Shown here piece by piece: positions 49,992 through 59,864 of a stretch of 64,000 nucleotides of DNA. How positions within the stretch are numbered: the stretch's first letter is position 1; every line of letters begins with the position of its first letter. This stretch comes from an uncultured Duncaniella sp. (lineage in GTDB: Bacteria > Bacteroidota > Bacteroidia > Bacteroidales > Muribaculaceae). The notes below the pieces were generated by a model, which saw nothing but the letters and a program-made list of their open reading frames with translations, was not told where the DNA came from and searched no databases. The stretch is taken from assembly GCA_910577255.1 (NCBI GenBank), contig CAJTMH010000002.1:434001-498000 (forward strand). Direction: 5' to 3'. Position numbers and translations under genes: made by a program.

Positions 49992-51092
49992 CTAATCCTG
50001 TGCGAGCTCCTTGCTGAGAAATGGCTTGAGATTATAGTCGCGGTCAAAGAGCAGCGGATACTCCACCCTACCCTTCATGGGGAAATCGTTTTTCCACGAC
50101 ATGCCGTCCTGGGTACCCCAGGCTGTGACACGGGTTATCACATCCGAGTGCTTTTTGAACAGATCGAGGAAACGTCCCATGCGGGTATTCCATTCGGCCG
50201 ACACCTCCTCGGGGAGACCGTCGGGATATGGATTGAACTGCGTATTATAGATGACGCTGTCCGAGATATTGGCGCTGCGGCTGATGGTAGGGAGGGCGCT
50301 CATGTCCCATTCAGTTATCATGACTCCGCATCCGGTGGAGGCAAAAGCCTCGATTGATTTCTCGAATTCATCGAAATCGGGATAGTCCATCCCCATGTGT
50401 CCCTGCATGCCGATACCGTCCACCCGCAGACCTTTGGCTTTCATGTCATTTACGAGTTTGACATAAGCGTCGCGTTTACCGGGGTTGTTCATGCCGTAAT
50501 CGTTGATATAGAGTTCCGCATCAGGATCAGCCTCATGGGCATACTGGAAAGCGAGCGGGATATACTCCTCGCCAAGGATTTCGAAGAAGGGTGACTGACG
50601 GTAACTGCCATCCTCGAGAATAGCCTCGTTGACCACGTCCCAGCCCTTGATTTTCCCTTTGTAGCGGGTCATTATGGTGGTGATGTGGTCGCGCAGACGC
50701 TCTTTGAGGACCTCTGGGGTCACATTATTGCCTGCTGAGTCGAGGGGGAACCAGGGTGCAAGCTGTGAGTGCCACACGAGCGTATGGCCTATCACAGCCA
50801 TACCGCGTTCCACTCCATAATTCACAAACGCATCGGCGTCATCCCACTTGTATACCCCCTCCTCGGGATGTATCTCCTCGCTCTTCATGCAGTTCTCGGC
50901 CACAATGGAGTTGAAGTGCAGCGACACGATAGAGTCAGCTTTGGGGTCAAGGCCGTTGACATGATCGACATTAATGGCCGCACCGATGAGGAAGTCATTC
51001 TGGAAATGATCCTTCAGTGTGGCGGTTTTCTTCTCGGATGCACACCCTGCTATGGCAAGGGCTGCAAGTGATACCAAAACTATATGCTTCAT
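49992..51092 (-). CDS. GH10 endo-1,4-beta-xylanase, lipoprotein
   Basis: A 366-residue lipoprotein (LAIAGC, Cys17) consisting only of a GH10 barrel. HTLVWHSQ (103-110), acid/base Glu156 in WDVVNEAI and nucleophile Glu261 in MITEWDMS are present. Single-domain GH10 enzymes in such loci usually cut medium-length xylo-oligosaccharides in the periplasm. It is next to the GPH transporter gene (26 bp). Confidence 0.95.
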   Translation of the reverse strand: MKHIVLVSLAALAIAGCASEKKTATLKDHFQNDFLIGAAINVDHVNGLDPKADSIVSLHFNSIVAENCMKSEEIHPEEGVYKWDDADAFVNYGVERGMAVIGHTLVWHSQLAPWFPLDSAGNNVTPEVLKERLRDHITTIMTRYKGKIKGWDVVNEAILEDGSYRQSPFFEILGEEYIPLAFQYAHEADPDAELYINDYGMNNPGKRDAYVKLVNDMKAKGLRVDGIGMQGHMGMDYPDFDEFEKSIEAFASTGCGVMITEWDMSALPTISRSANISDSVIYNTQFNPYPDGLPEEVSAEWNTRMGRFLDLFKKHSDVITRVTAWGTQDGMSWKNDFPMKGRVEYPLLFDRDYNLKPFLSKELAQD

Positions 51093-51118
51093 GCTGTGAC
51101 TACTTGGTAAGATGGTGA

Positions 51119-52540
51119 TTAATCGTTGTTGTGACGAGCCTCTATCTGACGGTTGATGTCGTCGATGACATCATCGTCAAGCTCATAGCGAGAGATAATG
51201 AACATGGCGAGTACAAGAAGAATGGCAGGGATTACAGCCACAAGCCAAAGTATGCCCTCCTCGGCAAACGGAGTCTGTGTAGCGGCATCCTTGTCAAAAC
51301 CGACAAACGCAAGCACAAGCCCGGGCACCACACCGCCAAGAGCCATACCGGCCTTGTAGAAGATACCGGTGAGGGCGTTGACTATACCTGAGATACGACG
51401 GCCGTGGGTGTACTCACCGAATGATATCACCTCGGGGACAAGTGCCCACATGTAGCCTGTAGCCACGATCACGCCGGTTGATTTGACGAATTGTGCCACA
51501 TAGACAAGCCATATGTGCTGTTTCAAAGCATCGATGACCGAAATGGCATAGAGCATGGCCATGCCGACAATGGCTGTGACGAGGAAAATGTAGAACATAC
51601 CCTTCTTTCCAACCATCTTCTTGATAGCCGGAATCATAGGCATGAATATGAAAGCCGGAATCGAGCCAAGCCCCATGAAGATAGAGAGCTCCCCGGCCGA
51701 GCCGTTGAGGTTATAGTTGATATAGTAGGCTCCTGCGGCGTTACCAACAGCCATCATAGCGAATGCAGTGATAAAGAAGAAGGCCAGTATGCGCAACGGA
51801 CGGTTGTGGACGAACTCCATCCAGAGGTCTGACACCTTAACGTTCTCTGTCTCTTCCTTGGCCATCACGACACGTTCGCGGCACTGCGAGAAGCAGAAGA
51901 ACAGGAGGGCGAGACCTACACAGCCATAGATAGCCATGGTGGCAAACCACGCGCCGTCGCTCATTGACATGTCAGAGGTCTCGGAGGGATCAAACATCTT
52001 GAGGACGATAGGTATACCCATACCCACAGCCAGACCGCCAACATTGGCCATGAACATGCGCACTGATGTCAGCTTTGTGATTTCAGCAGTGTCACGTGTC
52101 AGCGAGGCGTTGAGAGCGCCGTAAGGCACATTGACGAGTGTGTAGCACATCGACAGTCCCACATAAGTGACATAGGCATACAGGAGCGATCCTGAGAATC
52201 CGTTCCAGAAGCAGAGGATGGCAAAGGCCGTCAGCGGTATGCCGCCAAGCACAAGATAGGCACGGTATTTACCCAGCTTAGGGTCATGCTTATCAACAAA
52301 TGTCCCTACCAGGGGGTCCCATATCACGTCGACGATACGGACTATAAGGAACATCACCGCCGCCACAGCCGGGTCAAGGCCGTAGACATTGGTGTAGAAG
52401 AACAGAAGATACATGCTGATGGTCTGATAGATAAGGTTCTGGGCGAGGTCGCCTGAACCGAATCCTATGCACTGCAGCATTGATAGTTTGTAGAAGCCCT
52501 TGGCTTCCTGTGACTTCGATAGATTCATTGTGGCTTCCAT
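51119..52540 (-). CDS. GPH-family sugar:cation symporter
   Basis: A 473-residue, 12-helix MFS transporter of the glycoside-pentoside-hexuronide type. The loop 2-3 motif WDPLVGTFVDKHDPKLGKYR is characteristic, as is FGSGDLAQN in helix 1. Met5 (ATG at 52528) is an alternative start. In this locus it would carry xylo-oligosaccharides or aldouronates across the inner membrane to GH43. Confidence 0.93.
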   Translation of the reverse strand: MEATMNLSKSQEAKGFYKLSMLQCIGFGSGDLAQNLIYQTISMYLLFFYTNVYGLDPAVAAVMFLIVRIVDVIWDPLVGTFVDKHDPKLGKYRAYLVLGGIPLTAFAILCFWNGFSGSLLYAYVTYVGLSMCYTLVNVPYGALNASLTRDTAEITKLTSVRMFMANVGGLAVGMGIPIVLKMFDPSETSDMSMSDGAWFATMAIYGCVGLALLFFCFSQCRERVVMAKEETENVKVSDLWMEFVHNRPLRILAFFFITAFAMMAVGNAAGAYYINYNLNGSAGELSIFMGLGSIPAFIFMPMIPAIKKMVGKKGMFYIFLVTAIVGMAMLYAISVIDALKQHIWLVYVAQFVKSTGVIVATGYMWALVPEVISFGEYTHGRRISGIVNALTGIFYKAGMALGGVVPGLVLAFVGFDKDAATQTPFAEEGILWLVAVIPAILLVLAMFIISRYELDDDVIDDINRQIEARHNND

Positions 52541-52583
52541 TGGAAGAATGGGTGAGTTAGATTATAGGTAAGTAGTGATTGGT

Positions 52584-54236
52584 CTATTTTGAGGAATCCG
52601 TTGTGAGGATTTTTTCGGCCACGCGCGAGCCGAGTGTCTTCTTGTCGAGAGGATGGATGTCATTCCACTCGCCGAGATCACTGTTGCGCACCAGATAAGC
52701 ACCGGGTGTCTCCTCAGCCACCTGCGCCTGACGGTCGCGCATGGTCTGCCAGGCAGCCCTGCCCCCCTTGTCATTCTTGTCAAGGAAGTCGGCAAGTTCA
52801 ACGATATAGAACGGCATGCCGGCATCACCGGATGCGTCACGCCAGTTAGCTATCATAGTCTCAAGCAACCGTGGATACTGGTTGCTGCGACCTACGTTTG
52901 ACTCACCCTGATACCACACGACACCTCTGACAGGATAGGTAATCACAGGATTGATCATGGCATTGTAAAGCACCGAGGGCATGTAGCAGTAGAACATCAT
53001 GCCGGGTCCCTGGGGCATCGGCGCTCCACGGTGGTAACGCCATGTGCCTTCGAGCGAGATTTCATCGTCATTAGCCACGCCATAACGTGCATAGGGGCGG
53101 TCACCGAAGATGAGTTTATATGGCTTCTCCTTGACGAAATGGGGCCTTCCGTTCTGCGAAATAAGGCGCACGGTAATCACATTCTCACCCTCGTGGAGCA
53201 AGCCCTCCGGAATAGGATAAATGCGGGGAGGGTACTGGTAGGAAGTGAACCCAACCTGCTTGCCGTTGACCCACACCGAGTCGGCATCCACCACACATCC
53301 GAGACGTAATGTGGCTGGTTTCCCGGCATGGTCGGCATCGATTGTGACAGTGCGGCGGAACCAGTGGGTACCATTGGCAGGAGTCATGCCATCCGATGAC
53401 CAGTCGGTTGAAAAAAGATCTTTTTCAGCCCACGCAGAGTCATCAAGAGCTGTGGAATAATATTTAACCTCACCGTTAAGACCGGGATCGGCACCGTCGA
53501 CCGTACTGTTCCACGCGGCATAATCGCGATTTTCCTGCTCTTTTATCGCATCTCTGTACGCATCGTTTTCGTAAAGTTTTTTCTGATTTATGTAATAAGG
53601 GAACTCAGCCAGATCGCTTTCTGATATCCATGATTCAACCGGCGTTCCGCCCCATGATGAATTTATTATACCCACCGGAAGACCGGTCTTCTCATTCAGG
53701 GCCTTGGCTGTAAAATAGGCCAGCGCCGAGAAATTCATCACATCATCGTCGACCGACTTCCATGATGTGGGGCTGACATCGGTGCGGAGAGTGTGGAAAT
53801 CGAATTCCTTCGGTACAAGAAACTGCCGGATGGAGGGATTGCTGTAAGATGCCACCTCGTCGGCAAACATATCGGTGACACGGTTGACCGGAAGCTCCAT
53901 GTTCGACTGCCCCGAACAGAGCAACACATCTCCCACAGCCACATTACTTATGGTCAAATCGTTGACCTCTATAGTGTACGTCTTGCCCGGTTTGAGTGCC
54001 GGTAGCTCCACACGCCATTGGCCGTCATCACCGGCTGTGACAGTGGCTTTCTTGCCTTTGACCACACGCACTGTCACCTCCTCGCCGGCATCGGCCTTAC
54101 CCCATAGGGTAAGCGGACGGTCACGTTGCACCACCATTCCGTCAGAGAGAATCTGCGGAAGTGTCACTTTAGCCTCAGCTGCTGTCAGCCCGAGCGTAAA
54201 CGCCAGAGCCAACGAGAGTATCTTATTCGTATTCAT
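52584..54236 (-). CDS. Sialate O-acetylesterase-like carbohydrate esterase (SGNH)
   Basis: A 550-residue exported protein (signal peptide to about residue 22). The SGNH serine is Ser111? in CSGQSNMELPV (Ser108 precedes; the family nucleophile is the Ser of GQSNM), block III is GVVWYQGESN, and the catalytic Asp-x-x-His is in NDIHPLDKK. An inserted beta-sandwich (about 240-370) with HWFRRTV is typical of the SASA family. In a xylan locus it most likely removes acetyl groups from xylan, although it is named after sialic acid. Its start overlaps the GH35 stop by 14 bp. Confidence 0.88.
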   Translation of the reverse strand: MNTNKILSLALAFTLGLTAAEAKVTLPQILSDGMVVQRDRPLTLWGKADAGEEVTVRVVKGKKATVTAGDDGQWRVELPALKPGKTYTIEVNDLTISNVAVGDVLLCSGQSNMELPVNRVTDMFADEVASYSNPSIRQFLVPKEFDFHTLRTDVSPTSWKSVDDDVMNFSALAYFTAKALNEKTGLPVGIINSSWGGTPVESWISESDLAEFPYYINQKKLYENDAYRDAIKEQENRDYAAWNSTVDGADPGLNGEVKYYSTALDDSAWAEKDLFSTDWSSDGMTPANGTHWFRRTVTIDADHAGKPATLRLGCVVDADSVWVNGKQVGFTSYQYPPRIYPIPEGLLHEGENVITVRLISQNGRPHFVKEKPYKLIFGDRPYARYGVANDDEISLEGTWRYHRGAPMPQGPGMMFYCYMPSVLYNAMINPVITYPVRGVVWYQGESNVGRSNQYPRLLETMIANWRDASGDAGMPFYIVELADFLDKNDKGGRAAWQTMRDRQAQVAEETPGAYLVRNSDLGEWNDIHPLDKKTLGSRVAEKILTTDSSK

Positions 54237-55926
54237 AGAGTTTTACATGAAGAATCTTATAATCATCGACACCGATACGCACATGACGTCCCTGGTGGGT
54301 TTCGTCGCCGTTAAATGTGCGCACTCGTGTCAAATTGCCATCACCATCCACGGCCACCTCCTCGACTGATCCGAGACCGATGCGTTTGCCTGACCACTTT
54401 GAGGCCGACTGCTCGCTGCGCTGCGCACCCGAGTTGAGAAATCCATCCTCCCCGAGATTGCCTGCCACAACGCTCTGCGCTCCCGGTTTCTCGAAAGTAA
54501 CCACCAGTCCCGAACCGGCTATGATATACTCCATAGGGGCCACTTTGATGATAACACCACCCACTGTGGGCCACACCGAACCGTCGGTGGCACGCGGATC
54601 CCATGGTAGAGTGAAGTAATGTGACGCCGTGATTTTAAGGCCGTCACGCATGAGTACGCGTGTCACGGAGTCAGCATCGAAATAGAGACCATTCATTGTT
54701 CCCTTGCCCACATGGCGGCTCACAAGAGGCACCATAGAAGCAAAAAGCTGATTGGCCTTCTGCTGCTGCCTGATATCAGTCGCGGGCCGCAGATTGTAGG
54801 CAAATGGACTCATTCCGATGGCATTATGTTCGCCGACCACATAATAGAGCTGCGCAGGATTGCCAGGCACAGCCTTTATTTCAGGGATAAAGAGAATGTT
54901 GTCAGGACAAGCGTAAGCCCCTACCCAGTCCACAAATCCACTGTCATAGAGGTCAGGCGAGAGCATGTCGACAGTCGGGGCCGCCGCATGCCATATATCT
55001 TTAAGATGAACCAACGGACCTGCCGAGGGATACTCTCCCGGACGGCGGCCACGAGAATTCATGGCTGCATTAACATAAAGTGGCATTTCGGGAAACACAC
55101 CGCGAGCTATCTTGGCGAGCCGCTCCACGTACTTACCATAATTGTAAGCCATGAAAATCTCATCGGTGTAGATGTCATCGCCGAACACATCGGTCCAGCT
55201 TCCCGTATTCTTCATTCCGGCCTCCTGCCACTTCTTAAGGAGCGACGGATGAAGTGATTTCTTATTTTTTTTGAGGTGGGAGATAAGATCGGCAGGCACA
55301 CCTTTGTCATATTCGGCCTGCGCGAGTGGTGAATGATCCCGGGCATCCTCAAGCATCCCGATTTCATTCTCTATCTGAAGCATTATTACCGTGCCGGCGG
55401 TGTCAGTAGTCTCGATATGACGCAGAAGCGCGGTGAAGGCCGATGCGTCGGCGTCGAACACCTCCTTCGAAAAAGCCGAGGCTATTTCAAGGGGTTTGTC
55501 GGAACGTGTGCGTGCTCTTGGGTAAGTGCGTGTGTCGCTTTTGAACCAGTAAGGAGCATAGCAGCTCATGGAGTTTTTCCATGCCCCGAACCACAGGAAC
55601 ACCACTTTTAAATTTCTGTCGGCCGCGGTGCGCACCACCTCGTCGACAGAGCTGAAATCAAACTTTCCTTTTGCCGGCTCGATCAGCTCCCAATAGGCCG
55701 GTATAAGCACCGTATTGTAGCCATGGTCCACAGCTATCTGCATCACCTCAGCAACATCGTCGGCCGATGAACCCATTGAGTTACCGGTCTCGCCACCTAT
55801 GATGACAAACGGCTTGTCGTCGACGATGAGCCGCGTAGCCGTACCCTGTGGTTCAAGGCGCGATTTGCCAACGGCAGTAAGCGCAGAGACTAATATGAGT
55901 AACGCGAGAAGAAATGTTCGATTCAT
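54223..55926 (-). CDS. GH35 glycosidase with DUF5597-type C-terminus
   Basis: The ATG at 55926 is chosen (567 residues) because it gives a clean signal peptide (FLLALLILVSALTAVG); the frame reaches back to 56013 with an unconserved head. The GH35 barrel has IPAYWELIEP near the start, acid/base Glu in LQIENEIGM and an expected nucleophile in FIPEIKAVPG. From about residue 400 a beta domain of the DUF5597 type follows. GH35 enzymes are mostly beta-galactosidases, so it may remove beta-galactosyl side groups from complex xylan; the substrate is not certain. Confidence 0.88.
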   Translation of the reverse strand: MNRTFLLALLILVSALTAVGKSRLEPQGTATRLIVDDKPFVIIGGETGNSMGSSADDVAEVMQIAVDHGYNTVLIPAYWELIEPAKGKFDFSSVDEVVRTAADRNLKVVFLWFGAWKNSMSCYAPYWFKSDTRTYPRARTRSDKPLEIASAFSKEVFDADASAFTALLRHIETTDTAGTVIMLQIENEIGMLEDARDHSPLAQAEYDKGVPADLISHLKKNKKSLHPSLLKKWQEAGMKNTGSWTDVFGDDIYTDEIFMAYNYGKYVERLAKIARGVFPEMPLYVNAAMNSRGRRPGEYPSAGPLVHLKDIWHAAAPTVDMLSPDLYDSGFVDWVGAYACPDNILFIPEIKAVPGNPAQLYYVVGEHNAIGMSPFAYNLRPATDIRQQQKANQLFASMVPLVSRHVGKGTMNGLYFDADSVTRVLMRDGLKITASHYFTLPWDPRATDGSVWPTVGGVIIKVAPMEYIIAGSGLVVTFEKPGAQSVVAGNLGEDGFLNSGAQRSEQSASKWSGKRIGLGSVEEVAVDGDGNLTRVRTFNGDETHQGRHVRIGVDDYKILHVKLYEYE

Positions 55927-56058
55927 GATTCGGTAAGGTAAATATATCGCTGTGCAGAGTAAGGTCGCTCTGTTGACAGCATGATAAAAAGAAATCTCCC
56001 ACAGCCCGGTCAAAAGCCTGGCCTATGGCTGTGGGAGACGAAAAGGTATTAAATATGA

Positions 56059-58386
56059 TTATTCAGCAGTTGACTGATTGGCCGACTGGCTCCAGTCATG
56101 GCTGGTGAATGTGGAACCGATGTCAAATCCTGCGATTGCGTCACACACACCCTTGTAGGCAATTTTGCGGCCAAAGGCAGCATCAAACACGTTGGGTGAC
56201 TCATCCTTAAGCCAATATTCGTGTTCCTTGGCATTATCGGTGAGTGTCCAGAGAGTGATACCTGACTGCTGATCGGCAGGAACGTTCTCGAAGAACGAGG
56301 TAAGAATCATCTGGTAGACATCGCTCTGCTGCTGGAGCTGCTCGAGGGAGGGAGAAGCTGTGCCGAGAGCCACGTCAAGCTCAGTGATGCGGATGAGTTT
56401 CTTGGTTGCCGCGAGGGTCTTGAACATGGCATCAACCTGTTCCTTAGTGATTGAAGAAGACACGTGCATCTGGGTGCCGATACCGTCGACATGAGCTCCG
56501 TGGTTATCAATATAATTCACAAATTCGATGAGCTTGGCAAGTTTGCTCGGAGAGGTCTCAAGGTTATACTCGTTGACGAAGAGCTTGGCACCGTTGGGGT
56601 TGTACTTGGCGGCATATTCAAATGCTTTGACTGCATAATCCCATCCACAGTAATAGCCCCAGTAGAAGTGACCGTTACCTGCATCGTTGGCCCAGTTGAG
56701 ATTCAAACCAGCTTCTTCTGATTCGGTAGGCTCAGAGTCACCTTCCATCCAACCGCCTTCGATACCGCGGATCTGGCCATTGTCGCCGATAGGCTCGTTG
56801 ATCACATCCCATGATGTGCAGTGTTCGCCCACATGCTCCATGGCTTCCTTGATCCAAGATTCCATGCAGTCGAGAAGGATAGCTTTCTTCTCTTCGGGAG
56901 TCTTGAGCTTGTAGGAAATCGAAGTGGCGCGACGCTTGGGAGCGGATGCTGCCTCGGCAGTCACCTCTTCCACGCGAACATCGTCGAGATAGTAAGTGAC
57001 ACCGGGCACATAACCCATGTCAAACTTGATATCCCATTCCGAAGCACCTTCGGCAAAGCCGTTATCGTTATACTTGAACACTTCGAGGTTGATGTAGGTC
57101 CATGAAGTAGATGTCTCGAACGCTTCTGACCAAGAGCCGGTCGGATCAATCCACGGCATCCAGGGGTAGCTGTTCTTCAAACCGTCAAACGCGCAGCGCA
57201 TCTTACCGGGCTGGTCGCTCTTGACATAGAATGACATGCGGATAGTCTTACCCTCTTCGAGAGTAGGCATCACCGGAGAAACAACTTCGAGATCCCATGC
57301 ATTGGCAGCAGTGGCGGGAGCGACGAGTTTCAGCACATTCTTATTGCCTGAGGGATTGTCGGAAATTTCCACAACTTCGGTTTCATCATTACCGCTATTG
57401 AGCGTCCAGCCTTCGAGACCGTCGGAGAAGTCGCCGTTCACACAATAGTTATAAGGACCTGATTCGCCCTTTTCGCCAAACTCGAAGTCATCTACATAGA
57501 GCGAAGAGTTAGGTGTTCCGCCAAACTGCAGACCGATACGACAAATATCTTCCGTATCACTTTCAGTATATTCAAATTCACCTTCACAGAGGGTCCACTC
57601 CTTGCCGGCAGTAAACTCCGTCTTATATATACCGGCGTATGACGCATTCTGACCGATGAACTGAACCTTGATATTGTCAGGTGACTTAACCCAGAAACGG
57701 TAAGCATAAGTCTTGCCTACCTCCAGGTTGAATGACCACCAGAGCTGACAGTCATAGTTGACGTTGGTCTGGTCGTCCATCTCGCAGAGGAGAGCGTAGT
57801 TTGATTCATGGCCGGGTGACACCACTTTACGTTCGTAGTGCGACCATCCGGTCCAACCGGTGTCAGTCCCATCCTCAAAATCACTGTTGGTGATGATGTT
57901 GATGATGCCACCTTCGGTATTACCTGAAATCACCATTTCGGGATTAATGAGCGACTTCATGTAGCTCTGCTGCTGCTGAGTGTGCCACAGGAGGTTGTGT
58001 CCGTGGATGGGGAGATTGCTGTTCATGGCGATGAACTGATCTACCTTGCGCCAGTTGAACGCTCCGCCGGCCGACACTACCGACTGATGCTTCATGGCAT
58101 TGCCGAATGTCACACCCTGGAAGTTGTCAAGCACCACCTGGCGATACTCCTCGTCATCAAGGAAGTTATCGAGGCCCATACCGAGTGTGAGCTGCACACC
58201 GGGGTGATACTCGGCCATATAGTTCTTGATATAGTCGTACTGCGAAATCTTCTCGGCAAGTTCCATGGGAATTTCAGAGCCCGTGACAGTCTTGTCGGGA
58301 TCTTTCCACTCCATCACCTGGTCGTCACATGCGGCGAAGACCATTGAGACGGCTGCGAGAGGAAATAATATCTTGTTTACTTTCAT
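56059..58386 (-). CDS. GH10 endo-xylanase with two inserted CBM4/9-type modules, lipoprotein
   Basis: A 775-residue lipoprotein (VFAAC, Cys20). The GH10 barrel is interrupted: residues 40-155 hold its first part (LGMGLDNF, FGNAMKHQS, HGHNLLWHTQ) and residues 495-765 the rest, with acid/base Glu531 in SWDVINEP and nucleophile Glu669 in RITELDVAL. Between them are two related carbohydrate-binding modules (about 163-303 and 314-475), each opening with an N-(S/G)-DF-(E/S)-DG pattern and closing with a YxDD(F/V) strand. This is the surface endo-xylanase architecture of Bacteroidetes xylan loci (Xyn10C-like). Confidence 0.95.
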   Translation of the reverse strand: MKVNKILFPLAAVSMVFAACDDQVMEWKDPDKTVTGSEIPMELAEKISQYDYIKNYMAEYHPGVQLTLGMGLDNFLDDEEYRQVVLDNFQGVTFGNAMKHQSVVSAGGAFNWRKVDQFIAMNSNLPIHGHNLLWHTQQQQSYMKSLINPEMVISGNTEGGIINIITNSDFEDGTDTGWTGWSHYERKVVSPGHESNYALLCEMDDQTNVNYDCQLWWSFNLEVGKTYAYRFWVKSPDNIKVQFIGQNASYAGIYKTEFTAGKEWTLCEGEFEYTESDTEDICRIGLQFGGTPNSSLYVDDFEFGEKGESGPYNYCVNGDFSDGLEGWTLNSGNDETEVVEISDNPSGNKNVLKLVAPATAANAWDLEVVSPVMPTLEEGKTIRMSFYVKSDQPGKMRCAFDGLKNSYPWMPWIDPTGSWSEAFETSTSWTYINLEVFKYNDNGFAEGASEWDIKFDMGYVPGVTYYLDDVRVEEVTAEAASAPKRRATSISYKLKTPEEKKAILLDCMESWIKEAMEHVGEHCTSWDVINEPIGDNGQIRGIEGGWMEGDSEPTESEEAGLNLNWANDAGNGHFYWGYYCGWDYAVKAFEYAAKYNPNGAKLFVNEYNLETSPSKLAKLIEFVNYIDNHGAHVDGIGTQMHVSSSITKEQVDAMFKTLAATKKLIRITELDVALGTASPSLEQLQQQSDVYQMILTSFFENVPADQQSGITLWTLTDNAKEHEYWLKDESPNVFDAAFGRKIAYKGVCDAIAGFDIGSTFTSHDWSQSANQSTAE

Positions 58387-58413
58387 GATTCTTTGTGAGA
58401 TTTAAAGGTTTGC

Positions 58414-59838
58414 TTATTCTTCATCCTCGGGTTCTTCGTAATCCGACGGTTCAAATGCCTTGTTGGGCACCAGGCGCCAGTTGTCGATATAAATCTTCGG
58501 ACCGGTGAAAGCTGTGGACTTCAATGTCACTTTTTCACCTGCTGCGTCGGTATAGTCGAAGTCAGTGTTGACAAAGCCCATGCCGAAGTTGCGGTAAGAA
58601 GAGGCGTTGCGGTCGTCAATCACCATCTGGAAGGTAGGATTGGGCGACTCGGCATCAGCCTGGAGCGTGCCATACTTGTTGAATGAAGTATAAGGTATGG
58701 TCACGGTCATCCAACCTTCGGTCTGCATGGGGACAATCTCTCCATTGTTGATCCAGGGAACGAACATATACACCTGATTGTTCTTTCCGTCGTCGTCCGA
58801 ACCGATACCTGCAAAGTTGAAGTTGTTGATCTGACAGATCTGTATGTAACCTGTGCCGCTCCAAGGTTCGGGACAATAGATGTCAAACTGAAGAGCTATC
58901 TCGCTGAGAGGAGTAGTGGCAGGGATGAACGAAGTGAAATTGGTCCAGTCATCAGCCTCATTATCGTTACCGGCTGTCCAGCACTCTGTGGCACGTGGTT
59001 TACCTGAAGAGATGCCATCGGCAAGCAGACGGTCGGGAACAACCTGCCATACCTTGCCACGGCCTGAGCCAGCGGGGTCGTCAACGAGGTCGTCACCGTT
59101 AATCATCGAACCGGTTTCCGACCAGCTCCAGTAGCCCTGGGTACCGATACCGTCGAAGTTAAGGATCATACCGCGGGTCTCGTTGAAATATGCAGGTGAC
59201 TCAGTGACACCGTTGGGGCTCTCCGAAACGAGTGCTCCGCCCTGTGTCACACCCGAAGGCATTGTGAATGAGAACCATTCACCATCCTTGTCGTTGATGA
59301 TACCGTCGGTAACCTCCACGCCGCCGGGAAGGGTAACCTTGGAGGTCTCGTGGAGATATGAACCATAGACAGTCACAGTCTCACCGGGCTGTGGGAGAGT
59401 GTTGCTGATCTGACTGATAGTTGAGTAGCCGTTACGGATGAGGAACTCATACACCAGCTCGGTCTTATCCTTGACAAGACGGATAGTGTTACGAACCTCG
59501 GGATCGCAATCGCTCACAGGGGTGTCACGATGGACTGACACGATCATTGAATTGTCAGTCACATACGCACGGTTGAAATATGTGTCATAACCGTTGATGT
59601 AAACCTTCTTCACACCATAGAGGCCTTCGCCTTCGAGACGAAGCATCTGACCCAGGCGGGCAAACTCCACGGGGCGGTCGGGCACCGACGATTTGTAATC
59701 CTCAAGATACACCTGAGTGATGCTCATGGGTGTGCCCTGGTATTCCTCCTCAAAGTATTCGTCATCATCGTTACATGATGCCATACCCAAAGAGAGCAGA
59801 GCCACAACAGGGAGCATGTAATATCTGAATTTTTTCAT
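58414..59838 (-). CDS. Surface glycan-binding lipoprotein (SGBP, SusE-position)
   Basis: A 474-residue lipoprotein (GMASC, Cys22). After a Glu/Asp-rich spacer it has one or two IPT/TIG-like Ig domains (about 40-210) with GEGLYGVKKVYINGY and PGETVTVYGSYLHE, then a C-terminal binding domain (about 220-465) with several exposed Trp. This matches the third gene of canonical xylan loci, which binds xylan at the surface. It lies 27 bp behind susD. Confidence 0.88.
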   Translation of the reverse strand: MKKFRYYMLPVVALLSLGMASCNDDDEYFEEEYQGTPMSITQVYLEDYKSSVPDRPVEFARLGQMLRLEGEGLYGVKKVYINGYDTYFNRAYVTDNSMIVSVHRDTPVSDCDPEVRNTIRLVKDKTELVYEFLIRNGYSTISQISNTLPQPGETVTVYGSYLHETSKVTLPGGVEVTDGIINDKDGEWFSFTMPSGVTQGGALVSESPNGVTESPAYFNETRGMILNFDGIGTQGYWSWSETGSMINGDDLVDDPAGSGRGKVWQVVPDRLLADGISSGKPRATECWTAGNDNEADDWTNFTSFIPATTPLSEIALQFDIYCPEPWSGTGYIQICQINNFNFAGIGSDDDGKNNQVYMFVPWINNGEIVPMQTEGWMTVTIPYTSFNKYGTLQADAESPNPTFQMVIDDRNASSYRNFGMGFVNTDFDYTDAAGEKVTLKSTAFTGPKIYIDNWRLVPNKAFEPSDYEEPEDEE

Positions 59839-59864
59839 AAGTTTTTTCCTTTTTAGGTATTAAA

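Noticed and set aside
55927..56013. 5' extension of the GH35 frame
   Set aside because: It places 29 unconserved residues before a perfect signal peptide, so the ATG at 55926 is preferred.
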